Part shown: in pieces, positions 1 through 11,979 of the stretch
Position numbering within the stretch: position 1 is the stretch's first letter
Layout: each line of letters begins with the position of its first letter
Source: Parus major
Taxonomy: Eukaryota; Chordata; Aves; Passeriformes; Paridae
Assembly (NCBI RefSeq): GCF_001522545.3
Contig: NC_031770.1
Span: 110,503,813-110,567,812 of the forward strand
Reading direction: 5' to 3'
Length of the DNA stretch: 64,000 nucleotides
Notes under the pieces: model-generated
Seen by the model: only the letters and a program-made list of their open reading frames with translations
What the model was told of the DNA's origin: nothing
Databases searched by the model: none
Made by a program: the position numbers and the translations under genes

Positions 1-79
1 AGCATTCCCTGGTCTCCTTTTGCACAGCTCTCAGCACAGCCTGGTGGAACTCTCAGCAGAGTCCGTGTCTGATGTGTCC

Positions 80-307
80 TGTTAGGGTGGATATCAGGGA
101 AAGGTTCTTCCCCAGAGGTGCTGGCACTGCCCAGGCTCCCCAGGGAATGGGCACAGCCCCAAGGCTGCCAGAGCTCCAGGAGCCTTTGGACAACGCTCCC
201 AGGGATGCCCAGGGTGGGGTTGTTGGGGTGTCTGTGCAGGGACAGGGGCTGGACTTGATCCTTGTGCATCCCTTTCAAATCAGGATCTTTTCTGATTCCA
301 TGATTCT
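80..307 (+). mobile_element. CR1 fragment (3' part)
   Basis: Contains the CR1-type GGTGGATATCAGGGAAAGG start, followed by a central part matching the GAGCTCCAGGAG segment in sense orientation, and ends in GATTCCATGATT. The open frame here (72-428) is CR1-derived, not a gene. Confidence 0.8.
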
Positions 308-1186
308 CATCCTCTGCAGTGCTGGCCTGGGAGAGCTGTCAGCCTCTGGCTGTGCCTCTGGGGGTTCCAGAGGCTCCAATGACCCTCATGGATGCACCTA
401 TGCAGGAAAATGGAGAGATCAGCCCTGAATTCAACTGGTCCATGCTCTCAGCCTCCCAAAAGAAGATGACAACACCCAAACATTGTCCTGGGAATGATCC
501 CTGGCCTTTGCTCACCTTGAACCTTACCTGGGCAGTAGCTGCATCCCTGGCAGTTGATCTGGGCCAAAATCACCCCTAACAATTGGAAGGTCATGGGGAA
601 GCCTCTGACCCTGTTCCTATTCTTTGGTGGGTTCCTCCAGAGTATGGATTTGTCTGCTGGGCTTTTACTGCCTTAGAAAACATTCCCACTTCCCTCCCCC
701 ATGCCCAGGAAGATGGAAGATGTGTTGCAGTTGCAGAACCATGTGCTCCAGGATTAGGAAAGGCCAGGCTGGAGCGTGTTTGTGCAACCTCCCTGCTCCT
801 TCCAGGTGCCAGGCATTGCAGGAGAACTGGAGTTGCAGGAGTTCCCAGGATGTGACAGTGCATTGGGAGGCGCTGATCTCGTGGTTACAGGATCACAATG
901 AACTTTTCTGGCCCCTTGGACCACTCTCAGCTCAGGCATATTTGGGTGCATCCACTCAGCATTTAAGTTTTAACAAGGCCTGCCAGGTCCCTTCCCAGTG
1001 ACTGCAGTGGGCAAGCCTGAATAGTGATTAAAGTTGGGATTTAACTCCCAGGCATGCCCAGCTGTCTCTGGTTTGGAGGTCAGATCCATCCTGGTGCAGT
1101 TTTCATCTCAGTTGGTTGGAACATGGTGCCAGTGATGCCATGGCTGTGGGTGTGATCCCTCTCTGGGAAATTCACTTTTAAGTTGA

Positions 1187-1238
1187 ATTGGTGATCTTTG
1201 TGGGTCTCTTCAGCTCAGAATATTCTGTGATTCTGTGT
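1187..1238 (+). mobile_element. Short CR1 3' tail
   Basis: Ends ATTCTGTGATTCTGTG, preceded by a diverged CR1 GATCTTTGTGGGTCTCTTC segment. Only the tail remains. Confidence 0.5.
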
Positions 1239-1972
1239 TTCTCACAGAAATGCTGAGGTTCTAAGGGACCCCTGGAGATCCCATATGGGATCTGTCACAG
1301 ATCTTTGTGTAGATGGATGTCTGCCTTGGAGGCAGAAGGATGTGGGACTCTCCTGGAGTTGACTGTCCCTCTCCAAACCAGCATGGCATTCCAAAATGCC
1401 TTTTCCTGGTGCCCTGAAGGCCCTTCATTTGGAACAGAACCCACAACTCCACCAGCAACAGTTTGGGTATCTTGGCACCATGGTTCTGTAGAGGATCCAC
1501 GGAGATCCCAACTCTCCCAGGATTTCCCCTGCCAGAGCTCCCTCCAATCCAGGCTCCTCTTCCCCTCTTTTACTCAAGGGAAGGAAGTGAAGGGAACCCA
1601 CAATCCAGAGCTCCCACACCACCTCGCCTGCCTTCCGTTCCCAACCTCCTGAGAAGTCCCAAAAGCCACTCCAAGGGAAGTTCTCCAAGGCACGGGACTC
1701 CCCTGCTGGACCAAATGACCCATCAGACCTTCCTGGCTGCTCTTTCCTGCTGCCTTCCCGGGTTCAAAAGGTGATTTAGGATGACATGCTCTGCTCTACA
1801 TGAACTTGCCAGCTACTGCCAGCCCTTGCCAGCAGCGTGACGAGACACCCCTTCATTGTACATTAATTCCAGCAGGCGTACGGCCCAGCAATCAAAGTGC
1901 CTCATTAAACTTTAATTAAATTTCCCAAGTGATTTGCTCCCGGGCGGAGAACCTGAAATGCAAGCCCAAGCA

Positions 1973-1976
<4 letters not shown>

Positions 1977-2007
<31 letters not shown>
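1977..2007 (+). repeat. (TG)n microsatellite
   Basis: About 15 uninterrupted TG dinucleotides. Confidence 0.97.
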
Positions 2008-2008
<1 letters not shown>

Positions 2009-2189
2009 TGGGCTTTTGGGGTGTCTCTTTTTTCCCCAAAGTGTTACCGACACTTCATGGCTGGGGCATGAAATAAATTTTCCAGAGGTGGAAATACAGA
2101 GGTGGAAATCCAGTTCAGACTAGGAAGGAAAACCAAACTGAACAGACATTCTGCTCCTGCCACTCCTGCTGAGTGCTGTTCCCCTGGAA

Positions 2190-2240
2190 GAAGATCCTCC
2201 AGGGCCTTCTCCAGGCTGAACAAGTTGAACTTTCCCTGCT
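2190..2240 (-). mobile_element. CR1 internal fragment
   Basis: CCAGGGCCTTCTCCAGGCTG is a familiar reverse-orientation CR1 segment. The flanks are too diverged to place its ends. Confidence 0.45.
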
Positions 2241-2454
2241 GGACTCCTGGAAGCCCAGGAAGATTTTGCACTGCAGTCCCTTTGTAGGATATGGAGAGGA
2301 GACAGAGTGGTCAGGAATTAGAATTCACCCTCAGATCAGTTCCCACAATCAAAGCTTGGCAAAAAAACAGAGGGACAAAGGAATTCCAAACTTGTAATGG
2401 ATGGCAAACAAAACTAGATCTTCTTCTGTCAATGACAAGTCTTAGAATTGAGGG

Positions 2455-2610
2455 GTGAGGGTTAGAAAGGACCTTAAAGACCATCCAGTTCCACCCCCTG
2501 CCATGGGCAGCGACACCTCCCACCATCCCAGGTTGCTCCCAGCCCCATCCAACCTGGACTTGGACACTTCCAGGGATCCAGGGGCAGCCACAGCTTCTCA
2601 CATGAACCTG
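2455..2610 (-). mobile_element. CR1 fragment
   Basis: Reverse CR1: AGAAAGGACCTTAAAGACCA, then CCCCTGCCATGGGCAG, CCATCCCAGGTTGCTC and GGACACTTCCAGGGAT in order. It accounts for the open frame at 2311-2808. Confidence 0.85.
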
Positions 2611-3368
2611 AGCCCATCCTCTGCCTTGAAGACCAGTTGGTCTGGTCTGGTCAAAACTCCCTCCAGAGCAAGGTGGCTGAATCTGAACCACCACCAGGAG
2701 TGGTCCTTGGGCCGTGCTGACTCCTGACCCACAGCTGGGATCATTTGGGATCATTCCAGCAGACTCAAACCCAAGCCAGGAGTGCAAATGAGCCACATCC
2801 CGCATCAAGACACATCCAGGTTCTCTCTGTTATTTCCTGCAAGCTGCAAGTTGATCTCCAGATTCAAATTCCCTGAAGACTCCAGAAGGAGCCAAAGTCA
2901 AGGCCTTGTTCAGGGAACTGCACAAAACTGACCCAGTGTGGATTTCCTGGGTGTCTACACCGGGATCCTGCACAAGGTGAAATTTCCCTGTGTTTTTCCT
3001 CGGGCTGGAGTGGATGGATGGCAAACAAAAGCGAATACTGGGGCACTTATTCACATCGAAAGAGGCACGAGCACAAAAACCAGTCACCCCCTTGAAACTT
3101 GGAGTGAGGTGGGGATTTCCATGTATTGCCTGTGCTTCCAGATCTGCAGATAAGGGTACAGCTGGTCAAACATTTTCCATTGATGATTTCCTTGCAGAAA
3201 ACATCCTTCTAAAGGAAAAAAAAAAAAAGCTCAGCAACTGAAAGAAAACTTAGAGTTTAGCTTTGTTTCCCTTAAGCACACTTAGAAAGAAAGTGCATTT
3301 TGAGCAACTTTTCAGGTTTTTCTCATAGAAAAGGAAAATAGAAGTGATGAGGGGCCAGTCAGGGTGAG

Positions 3369-3496
3369 ATTGTTTGATGTTTTTAAAATTCCAAGATGTG
3401 TATTTTTTAAATGTTTTTTGTAGCAATATCCAATTGTTTGATGTTTTTAAAATTCCAAGATGTATATTTTTTAAATGTTTTTTGTAGCAATATCCA
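3369..3496 (+). repeat. 64-bp perfect-register tandem duplication
   Basis: Two adjacent copies with a 64-bp period (3369-3432 and 3433-3496), differing at about one base near the middle (GTGTAT against GTATAT). The near-identity suggests a recent duplication. Confidence 0.93.
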
Positions 3497-3531
3497 AACT
3501 TCCCCAAAATGTAAAAAATAGAAAACAGACC

Positions 3532-3553
3532 TTTTTTTTTTTTTTTTTTTTTT
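3532..3553 (+). repeat. Poly-T tract (22 T)
   Basis: Uninterrupted run of 22 T directly after the 64-bp duplication region. It could be the tail of an unrecognised minus-strand retroelement. Confidence 0.9.
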
Positions 3554-3654
3554 CATGTTCTGTACTTTTTCCTTCCCATTAGCTGAACTTAACAGCTAAT
3601 ATTTGGTGAAGTTAAGCTTCATCCTCATCACCAGATTCTACCAGTTCTAAGACC

Positions 3655-3722
3655 TATTTAGTTTTAGGGGTCAGAGTAGATGATCTTTGAAGATCCCTGG
3701 CAGCCCAGTGATTCTGTAATTT
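3655..3722 (+). mobile_element. Diverged CR1 3' tail
   Basis: AGATGATCTTTGAAGATCCC followed by GTGATTCTGTAAT resembles the CR1 end. Confidence 0.5.
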
Positions 3723-5055
3723 AGTATTAACTGTATTCAGGTGTATAACTGTGAGTAAAAAGAAGATATTTTTCAATTAAATTGATAGATTACTATTCTC
3801 AAATAAACAAAGATAAAACTGAAGTAGAGAAGATGATTTTCTCTCTAAAAAAAGATTTTAATAAGTTTTTTCTTTCTGAAAGGGAATTATTCTTTTTTTT
3901 TTAATTGAGGAAAGAAAGATGAGGACCTCAACTGGGAGAACAATCAGGATTTTCCAGTGGTTTGTTGCTGATTTTGTCTGTCCCTTCAGTCAAACTGGAT
4001 AAAGAATTTATAGAATTGGGGAATATTCATAAAATATATGTTTGGAAGCTGAAGGGAAACAGGGATCTGCTTCCTAACTCTGCAGTCTGCCTTATGTTAA
4101 TGCAGGAGAATAATTAGGAATGGAACCAGATCTCTGCATTTTCATGACTTTGCTCCTGCCAGCGAATCATTCCACACCCTCTGCCAGGTCCCTAAACCCC
4201 AGTGAGCTGTGTCTAACCTGTCAGCAGTACTGGGATGATAATTCCTCTCTTAAGGGACCAGGGAACATCCATTATTCCCTGCAAGATCCTAAAGTGAGCA
4301 CACGCTGTTGTTGCTCTCCTCCAAGGTGACACGAACGAGCTGCAGAGAGCTCGGTGTCTTGAGGGAGAGATGTCTGCAGGAATAGGCTGAGCCTTGAGAG
4401 ATGAGGCTGTTAGCATGGAAACATTTGTTTAGGAAGGAAGATCCATGGAAAAACATGGCAAAAGCCCAGCCCAGCCCACTGGGGAAGTGTTGGATAAACT
4501 GATGTGGTGATTAAGTCCAGCATTCCCTCAATGCCTTTTTGGTGGGGAATATCTGAGACAGCTTAATTACAGGAGGCTGGAGGAGCCTGATGCCCACTGA
4601 TTTCACTTGGAGGCTCATTCCTGGACTTTCTTTGGGCTGGATGTCCAAAAATGAGTCATGTCCCGGGAATGGGGTTAGGGGGTGAGACCAGGAATTGACT
4701 GGGTACGCCTCGTCCTGCCTAGGCATGAAAAATCTTTCAGGGATCCTGTGGGATGAAGAGGAACAGGTTATTGTTGTGCAAAGAGCCTGGCTACCACTCT
4801 CCAGCCTTTTGCAATTAGAGGTTCATGGGTGAAAGTGGAGTCTGCAGCCTTTGTGCATTTATACAGGAAAAAACCTGCAGGGCTGAAGTCCCTAAATCCT
4901 GAAGCTTTGAACACGTCTCCCAGCAGACAAGGAGCAATATTATTTCTGGGGAACTGAAGCCCAGAGAGCCATCCCCTGCCCCTGATTTGTGCACAGCACT
5001 GCTGAATTCCCCTGTAGTGAAAATGGCAGGATAAAACTCAGCACCTGTCTCGTGA

Positions 5056-5106
5056 TCGCGCTCTTTGAGGTCTTTTCCAACCTTAAGGATTCTACAGATT
5101 CTGTGA
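5056..5106 (+). mobile_element. Short CR1 3' tail
   Basis: GAGGTCTTTTCCAACCTTAA then GATTCTACAGATTCTGTG. Confidence 0.7.
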
Positions 5107-5211
5107 GCACAGAATAAAATGTAGGGTGCTGTTTATCCCACCTAAATTACAAAAACTCAGAGCTTTTTCTCTATTAATTGTCTAAATATTCTAGGGAAGC
5201 ATGTCCCTGCC

Positions 5212-5263
5212 TATGGTCTTTATGGTTTCTTCCAACCCAAACCCTTCTATGAATCTATGATTT
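5212..5263 (+). mobile_element. Short CR1 3' tail
   Basis: TTCTTCCAACCCAAACCCTT then CTATGAATCTATGATT, about 105 bp after another CR1 tail in the same orientation. Confidence 0.7.
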
Positions 5264-5739
5264 TACTATGACTATTTCAATAATTGTAATATTAAAGATT
5301 TTTGCATGGTGCACCTATGTTTCCTGCTGGGAATCACCCTAGGAAATGCAAGCTCCCAAAATCTGCACAGGAATGCACTGGGTCTGTGCTGGTTTTCCAA
5401 GGAAAAAAGCATTTCAATGTCTTTTTTCTCTATCAGATGGGACAGCAGTGCTCCACCACTGGTGCCTTGGGACTCCCTGATTTGCTGGAAGATGAATAAC
5501 CAAAAAACCCAAGTCAGCTAATTTGATTTGCCTCTAGTCCGAGAGGAGGACTGATGACCTCCAGACATGGCCAGGGTGTTTTATACATCTATTTTAAAAT
5601 AAGAAAACTTGTTCTTTTGAAAAGCAACCTTCTTTCTTATTCCATTCTTCAGTTTTATTCTCCAGAAGGTGTAAAGGGAAGCAAGAGCTTGGATTTCTCC
5701 AGCTGCAGGGTGTTTCCTGCAGTTCAGTAAATCCCAACA

Positions 5740-6125
5740 ACACACAGAGAGTCTGGCAGCTTGTGCCAGGGCTTGACAATCCTCTCTGGGAACACACTTT
5801 TCCTAAAATCCAACATAAAACCTCCTTTCTTCCTAATATTTCATCTATCCCTTCCCTCTGGAAGTTTGAAGTCATTCATCCTTGTCCTGTCCCTCCATCC
5901 CTTGTCCCCAGTCCCTCTCCAGCTCTCCTGGAGCCCCTTTAGGCCCTGCAAGGGGCTCTGAGCTCTCCCTGGAGCCTTCTCTTCTCCAGGTGAGCACCCC
6001 CAGCTCTCCCAGCCTGGCTCCAGAGCAGAGGGGCTCCAGCCCTTGGAACATCTCTGTGGCCTCCTCTGGACTCTCTCCAGCAGATCTGTGTCTCTCCCGT
6101 GCTGAGGACCCCAGAACTGGACACA
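5740..6125 (-). mobile_element. CR1 fragment, long
   Basis: Reverse CR1 covering GTGCCAGGGCTTGACAATCC, CCTTGTCCCCAGTCCCTCTC, AGCTCTCCTGGAGCCCCTTT and GCCTGGCTCCAGAGCAGAGG. The open frames on both strands here (5882-6283 and 5872-6141) are inside it and are not genes. Confidence 0.85.
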
Positions 6126-7823
6126 GGTTAACGAGCCTCATCTCAGAGACATCTGCTCATCCTGCCTTTTCTTTGCAGGAACACATCCCACGTTCAGGGA
6201 ATGAACCAGAAATGTGTTTCTGCTTCTCACTCGCTTCCTTTTTCATCCAAGTTCATCTAAACATTGGCTGCTGGAAGCTTTGAGCTTCTTGTGCCCCAGC
6301 TGACTTTGTTCCTCCAGCCGACTTTGTTCTCCCAGCCTCTCACTGGAGATTTCCCTCACTGCAGCAAAGCAGGAAAAGCCTTTGTGCTCTCTAAGTATGA
6401 AATAATTTAGGGTGGCTTAGAACTCCCATGTAATCAAAGCCATGCACTGTGGTTACAGACATGAACCTCAGGATTTCTGTTAAAAAACCTTCTAAGCAGG
6501 GACAATTTCTAGGCTTGTAGAGGGAATATCCAAGCAAGTCCTGTCAGAGCCCTCCAACCCCCAATTTTCATTGCTTCTGCCCCCCCAGAGCTTCTCTCAC
6601 TCCCAGGACCACACACCCCCATTGCCCCCTCCGCTGCTCCCTGTGTTTGTGGGGCTGTGTGAGAGCAAGAGCTGCCTCAGGATTTATTTTCAACTACTGA
6701 TACTCCTGTTACAGGAGAGGAAGTGCAGTGCCAGAGGGAGAGCCCAGAAGGCAGTTTCTGAATTTACCACCAAAAAAATGCACCCCCAGAAACTCCTCAG
6801 GAACTCACAAAGTCCTCAAGGCTGTGCTTTCCATCCTTGTTTCTTAAACTGAAATTATTTTTTTTTAGTTGCCATCTCCACAACTCCTCTCAAAAAGAAA
6901 AGAGTCGTGGAAGTACATCCTGGCTCCTCTGCAGGACTTTGGACTGTCATTAGCATCTCATGCATTATTCAGTGAGCTGATTATGAATGAATCAGCATAG
7001 ATCCCTCCCCTTGGAAAGCTGAGAAAAGCTGCAGCTCTGTCAGAATGCCCCATGGCCCTTCCTGACCCAGCTGGCTGCAAAGGGAGATGTAATTTCTTAG
7101 TGACGTTTAATTAAAATTTAATTAATTTGTGAAGAAGCAGTGGATGTCCTGAATAGATTTTTATTTCAAAGGGAATGCTTGAGAATTGGTGCCCTGATCC
7201 TGTGTAGTGCTGGGAAAGTACTGAATGGACACTTTTTTATGAGGATTGGGAGATCAGTGGGGCCAGAAGCACCTGGAGGAGGGCTGGGATGTTTTATCCA
7301 TGACTAAATTTGTGTTATTTGTAAAATAAATAAGGGATGAATGATTAAGATAATTATCTTCTGATTAGGAACATCAGCAAGAAGCAAAGATTCCCTTCAA
7401 ATTATAAAGCCTGGGATAAATTCCACCTAAACCCAGCAACCCAGGAGCAATTACCACAGTGAAATCCAGCTGCTTTTCCCTTTTCCTCTTTCCTCCCTCT
7501 CAAAATTCACCCTGTGACAGTTTCCTCAGCCTGAGAGCTGATCCCGTATCGAATGTGCTGAATGGATAAAATCTGCAGCAGCAACAAGTTGTCTGTGAGA
7601 TTAATTTGTCTCTGGAATCAACATTATGCAAACAGGACCCACCCTAATTTGTGTGAACAGGCTGTGTATGTTATCTTATGATTAAACAGCTTTGTAAGCA
7701 TCAAAATATCTCATCTGGCTTCCCTGAGCAGGGCCTGATCCAGGACAGGCTGCTACCTTCCCTTCAGCTCTCCTCTGCACCCCCAGCATGATCCTTAGGG
7801 CTTAGAAGGTCCCAGCAGGTTTT

Positions 7824-8058
7824 TTTAGGGAGAGGAACCAACTCTGGGTCAAATTATAAATTAGTGAATTATAAATAAATTATATATAAATAAATAAATA
7901 AATAAATATTTAGGGAGAGGAACCAACACTGGGTCAAATTATAAATTAGTGAATTATAAATAAATTATAAATAAATAAATAAATATTTAGGGAGAGGAAC
8001 CAACACTGGGTCAAATTATAAATTAGTGAATTATAAATAAATTATAAATAAATAAATT
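7824..8058 (+). repeat. AT-rich minisatellite, three copies of 77-85 bp
   Basis: The unit begins TTTAGGGAGAGGAACCAA and ends in a variable run of TAAA repeats. Copies start at 7824, 7909 and 7986. Length differences between units come from the internal (AAAT)n run. Confidence 0.93.
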
Positions 8059-8869
8059 TTATTTCTCAGGAGCCCTAAAAGCCCTAAAAGTGGGCAAAGG
8101 TTTAACCCAGCATCAGCACAACCCCCTGTTACCTCTCTTCGTCCATGCCATGGTCATGAACCACCTCCCAAACGTGGGTGGGGTGGGAAGAAAACCAGAA
8201 TATTGTGCAAAATTCCACAATTCCCTCTTTTCTCTCCATTCAGTGCAGGAGATGTTTTCTCACCCAAGTGTTGTGTGTAAATCTTTTGAATTGATCGATG
8301 GAGTGTCACTGCTTCCTCTCATCACTTGTTCTCCTTCTCCATGGAGGCACAAGGGAAAAGGGAATCCCCCTCACCTTTCTCTTAGGTTGGATCTGATTCC
8401 TGCCTTACATGCATCAGTTCAAACAAGAAAAATACTCAAAATACCAAGAAGATGGATATGAAAGAGTCCAAGAGGAGGAGAATCCTTATTACACCTTCTG
8501 GAGTGCCATGGGGTGTGACAGAACAACATCAGCGTGTCTTAGATGGCTTTTCTCCTTTTTATGGGAGGCTTTGGTGCATGTGGGACACATCCAGAATACT
8601 GTGCCTGGTCAGAGACTTCCCAGTTTTGTGCTTTTCCACAAGGAGGGGATGGACAAACTCTCAGAAAGTCAGGATGTTTTCATTTATTTGTTTGTTTGTT
8701 TATACTGACATGTTTATGAAGATAAAGAGCAGGATTTGGAAGCAGAAGCTGAGGGATCTGGGTTTGTTCAGCCATGGGAGGGTATAGAGAAAGTAGAGAC
8801 AGATTTTCCTTGGATGTCCAGAGTGAAAACTGACTCTAACAGCAAGAACATAAATCCCAGTTAGACATT

Positions 8870-9086
8870 AGGGGATTGAAGGTGGGGGAAATCCATTGTA
8901 AAGAGAATAAAAAATGGGAGGGGTGACCCAGAGATGCTGGTGGGGGTCTCCATCCTTGGAGATAAAATATTGCTGAGTATGACTCTGAGCAATGTAACTT
9001 CAAATTTGCACCTAACTTTGAACTGGGTTTTGGATCAGACACCTCCTGAGGTTCCTTCTGATCCTCACTGCTCTGTGATTCTGTGA
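8870..9086 (+). mobile_element. Diverged CR1 fragment
   Basis: Ends ACCTCCTGAGGTTCCTTCTG and CTGTGATTCTGTG. The middle keeps GATGCTGGTGGGGGTCTCCA and CCTTGGAGATA, matching the CR1 GGAGTCTCCATCCTTGGAGA region. Confidence 0.7.
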
Positions 9087-10989
9087 GGAGCCTGGACACG
9101 GCTCCAGCTGCAGCTGCCCAGCCCTGGCGGTCAGGAAAGCTCTGAGGAAGCTCCCACCAGGCTCCATGGTCAGAGGTGATGTCCCCAGCACCACAGGGAG
9201 CCGAGCTGGGGCACACCCCGGGCTGTGAAGCTGCTCTGTTATCTCATAGGCAAACAAGGGAAGTGTGGTTTTGGGATTATTCCTTGGCAGCGAGTGCAGG
9301 AGAGAAGGAATCAAACTGATGATGGTTTAAAAGGAGCCTAGCAATGCAGATACTTCAAAGCACAGGAGGACTGAGTGGGTTCAGTCTGAAGCCATAACAG
9401 ATGAAAACTGAGGCTCTTAGAGGGGGAAGCCCTCAGGATACTCTTATCTAAGATATTCTTATTCAACAACCCACAAACCAACATAAATAAACCCTTTATT
9501 GCAATATCTAGAAATCAAACGGCACCTTTTCCATTCTTTGGGACTTCATCCACCTGCCATGGTTTGGACATGTCCATCCTGCCAAGTTCAGCCTTCAAAA
9601 CAGGGTGGACCTGTGCTGACTCCTGATCCACACCTGGGATTTGTTCCCAGGAGTGGTGCAAGGTCATGCTGAAATGCTGCCAGGGATTTGATGCTGGGTT
9701 TAGAGGCAGCCAAAGTTCCCAGTGACTCAAGTCAGCAGTCAGGTTATCCCAGCACAGGTACACTTCAGGGCTAATTCATTCCTTAAAATTACCAGTGCAT
9801 TCCTGATGATCCTCAGGGGACTCCACTACTGGAAGGGAGTAGAAAACGCTCCACTAAGAAATATCCCAGCTCTCATTAAAGAGTTGGGACCACTTCAGTG
9901 GAGAGTCAGAGCTGGGCAAGGTGGTGACATTCATCCAGAACCAGGGGTGGAGGCTCAGCAGATCTTTGGAAGAGAAAAGGTACAAAGGCAAGCCTTGTTC
10001 TCTGTGAAGAATCCATCTGCACTGGGATTTGCAGCAGTGGCATAGCCAGGCTCCTGCAAACCCCACCCAGTAGAGCCAATTTATCTCCATGGATAGACTG
10101 TAATGCCCAACATGAATATAATAATCAGCATCAAGTGAGGGGTTCAATTCTGGATTTATTTTAATGATGTAAAGCCACAGTAGCTCCTTCATCTTTAATC
10201 TGATCAGATCAATGCTACTGTGATGGAGAATCTGTGTCCAGACCTGATGCCCAAGAATGTCTGTAAGTCCAAAGCAATATAAGATACAAGTAAGATCAAT
10301 AGCAATATTTTTTACTGCCATACAGGGGACTGAAGTCTCAGGGGTTCTATTTAATTTTTCATTTCTGACACAGTGTAAATGTACTCTGAAAAGGCTGGGA
10401 CAAGGAAAGGAGCTGAATAAAACCCAAGACCTGAGTGCAAAGCTGAAGTTAAAGAGCCAGTTTTACCCAGGAGCAAATCCTCCCAGAGCTCTGGGAAGTG
10501 TGTGAAGTGTGTGTTGAGTAGAGCCCCTTGCTGCACAAACCACAGGCACTCAGAGGTGTGCAGGGGCCGTGGGCAGGACCCCTCCAGCTCAGCACCACGG
10601 GGATGTTTTCCCTGCCACTCTCAGATCCCTGCTTGGCAGGGCACAGGTGGATGTTGACATCCCTGTTACAACACAGGGAAGCTCTTCACAGCTCACTGGG
10701 AGGTAGGGTGAGGGCAGGATTTCATACCAGTCACAGCGGTGTGAGCACACCGGCAACCCCACCAGACTCGTTCTGCCAGGCTGTGCTCCCAGACACTTCA
10801 CCCAGAGCATGACTGCTCCTGCTGTCCCCAGCAACCACAGCTCCAACAAACCCTTCCCTCCTGGGCTTATCCCAGCCTGGGGCCACCCTCAGCCTGCCAT
10901 GGAACTTTCCTGCCCGTATTTGCACCTCCTCTCTGAAACAACATTGAATGGTTTGGGGTTGGGACACGAGGAAACAGTCTTAAGCTGCA

Positions 10990-11217
10990 CCAGGGGATGT
11001 TCAGGTTGGACATCAGGAATTTCTTCACAGAAATGGTGATTGGGCATTGGAATGGGCTGCCCTGGGAGGTGGTGGACTCACCATCCCTGCAGGTGTTTAA
11101 GGAAAGACTGGATGTGGCACTCAGTGCCATGATCTGTTTGACAAGGCGGTGTTTGGTCACAGGTGGAACTCAACGAAATCAAAGGTGTTTTCCAGCCTAG
11201 TTAATTCTGTGATTCTG
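10990..11217 (+). mobile_element. CR1 fragment (3' end)
   Basis: Sense CR1: GGTTGGACATCAGGAATTTC, TTGGAATGGGCTGCCC, GGAGGTGGTGGACTCACCAT and GTGGCACTCAGTGCCATG, ending AATTCTGTGATTCTG. Confidence 0.88.
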
Positions 11218-11310
11218 GGTTGGAAGGAGCCTTCAAGGCCATCCCATTCCAAACCCCTGGCAATTGGCATTCACCCAGTACGGCCTGGATTTTGGGCTAA
11301 GCACCCCAAA
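11215..11310 (-). mobile_element. CR1 fragment, tail to tail with the previous one
   Basis: Starts GGGTTGGAAGGAGCCTTCAA and continues with CATCCCATTCCAAACCCCTG. Its 3' end meets the 3' end of the sense CR1 ending at 11217. Confidence 0.7.
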
Positions 11311-11410
11311 CTCTTTATGTAACACCTCTCTGGAGGCATCTTTCCTGTCTGCTCTCCTGTCCCTTTATAGGACTTTTGGATTTGGGTTCTTTTCCCTTTG
11401 AACTGAAGAT

Positions 11411-11979
11411 TGATGAGACGGGAGGCGAGTATTTTCTCTCGTTCGTTCTCAGTTGTTTATTTTTTCTTATCAGCATTACAAGGTACAAGGAGCTATGTGC
11501 ACTATGATAGTAAAGGGGTAAAATGGCTAACAAAGATCTTCTTCAAGGTCTTTTATATGTCCATTTACCCAATTAACAAATGCCAACTAAGTTATTTTTA
11601 TTAGTGACCCAATGACCCAACACCTTTGTGCTGCACTGCGGCATTTTCTACCCAATCACCTACTACTACCCAAAAACCTCTAGGAAAGAACATGAAGAAG
11701 AAAGAAGAAGGACAAGAGACAACACCCTAAATCCTCCATCTTGTCCCCTGCTCTCTAAACTACCTTAAACTCTAAACCTCAACCCATTCACCCAGTGATT
11801 CAAGAAACTTTCTAATCTACACATTTATACTTTTCTTATTTAACTTTAGCATTTGTTCTCATGTATCACCATGAAAACATGCCCATGAATTTCATATTAT
11901 ATGAAATTCGGTGTTTCTTTGAATTCTAAAACTAAGTATTAAAAACAAGGGCATACACACTGTATCTCAGACTCCAACA
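11411..11979 (-). mobile_element. Endogenous retrovirus LTR (solo LTR or 3' LTR remnant)
   Basis: Read on the minus strand, the 569-bp block starts TGTTGGAGTCTGAG and ends TCTCATCA, giving the TG...CA ends of an LTR. Inside are a TATAAAAG box (plus positions about 11549-11556) and, further along, an AATAAA hexamer, in the order expected of a U3-R-U5 structure. Just outside its 5' end on the minus strand lies a purine-rich GAAGTAGGAGAG, which resembles a polypurine tract and would make this a 3' LTR. No clear target-site duplication was seen (AAGAT against CTCTC), and no viral gene is present. Confidence 0.6.

Noticed and set aside
2311..2808. 165-codon minus-strand frame
   Set aside because: Mostly reverse CR1 sequence.
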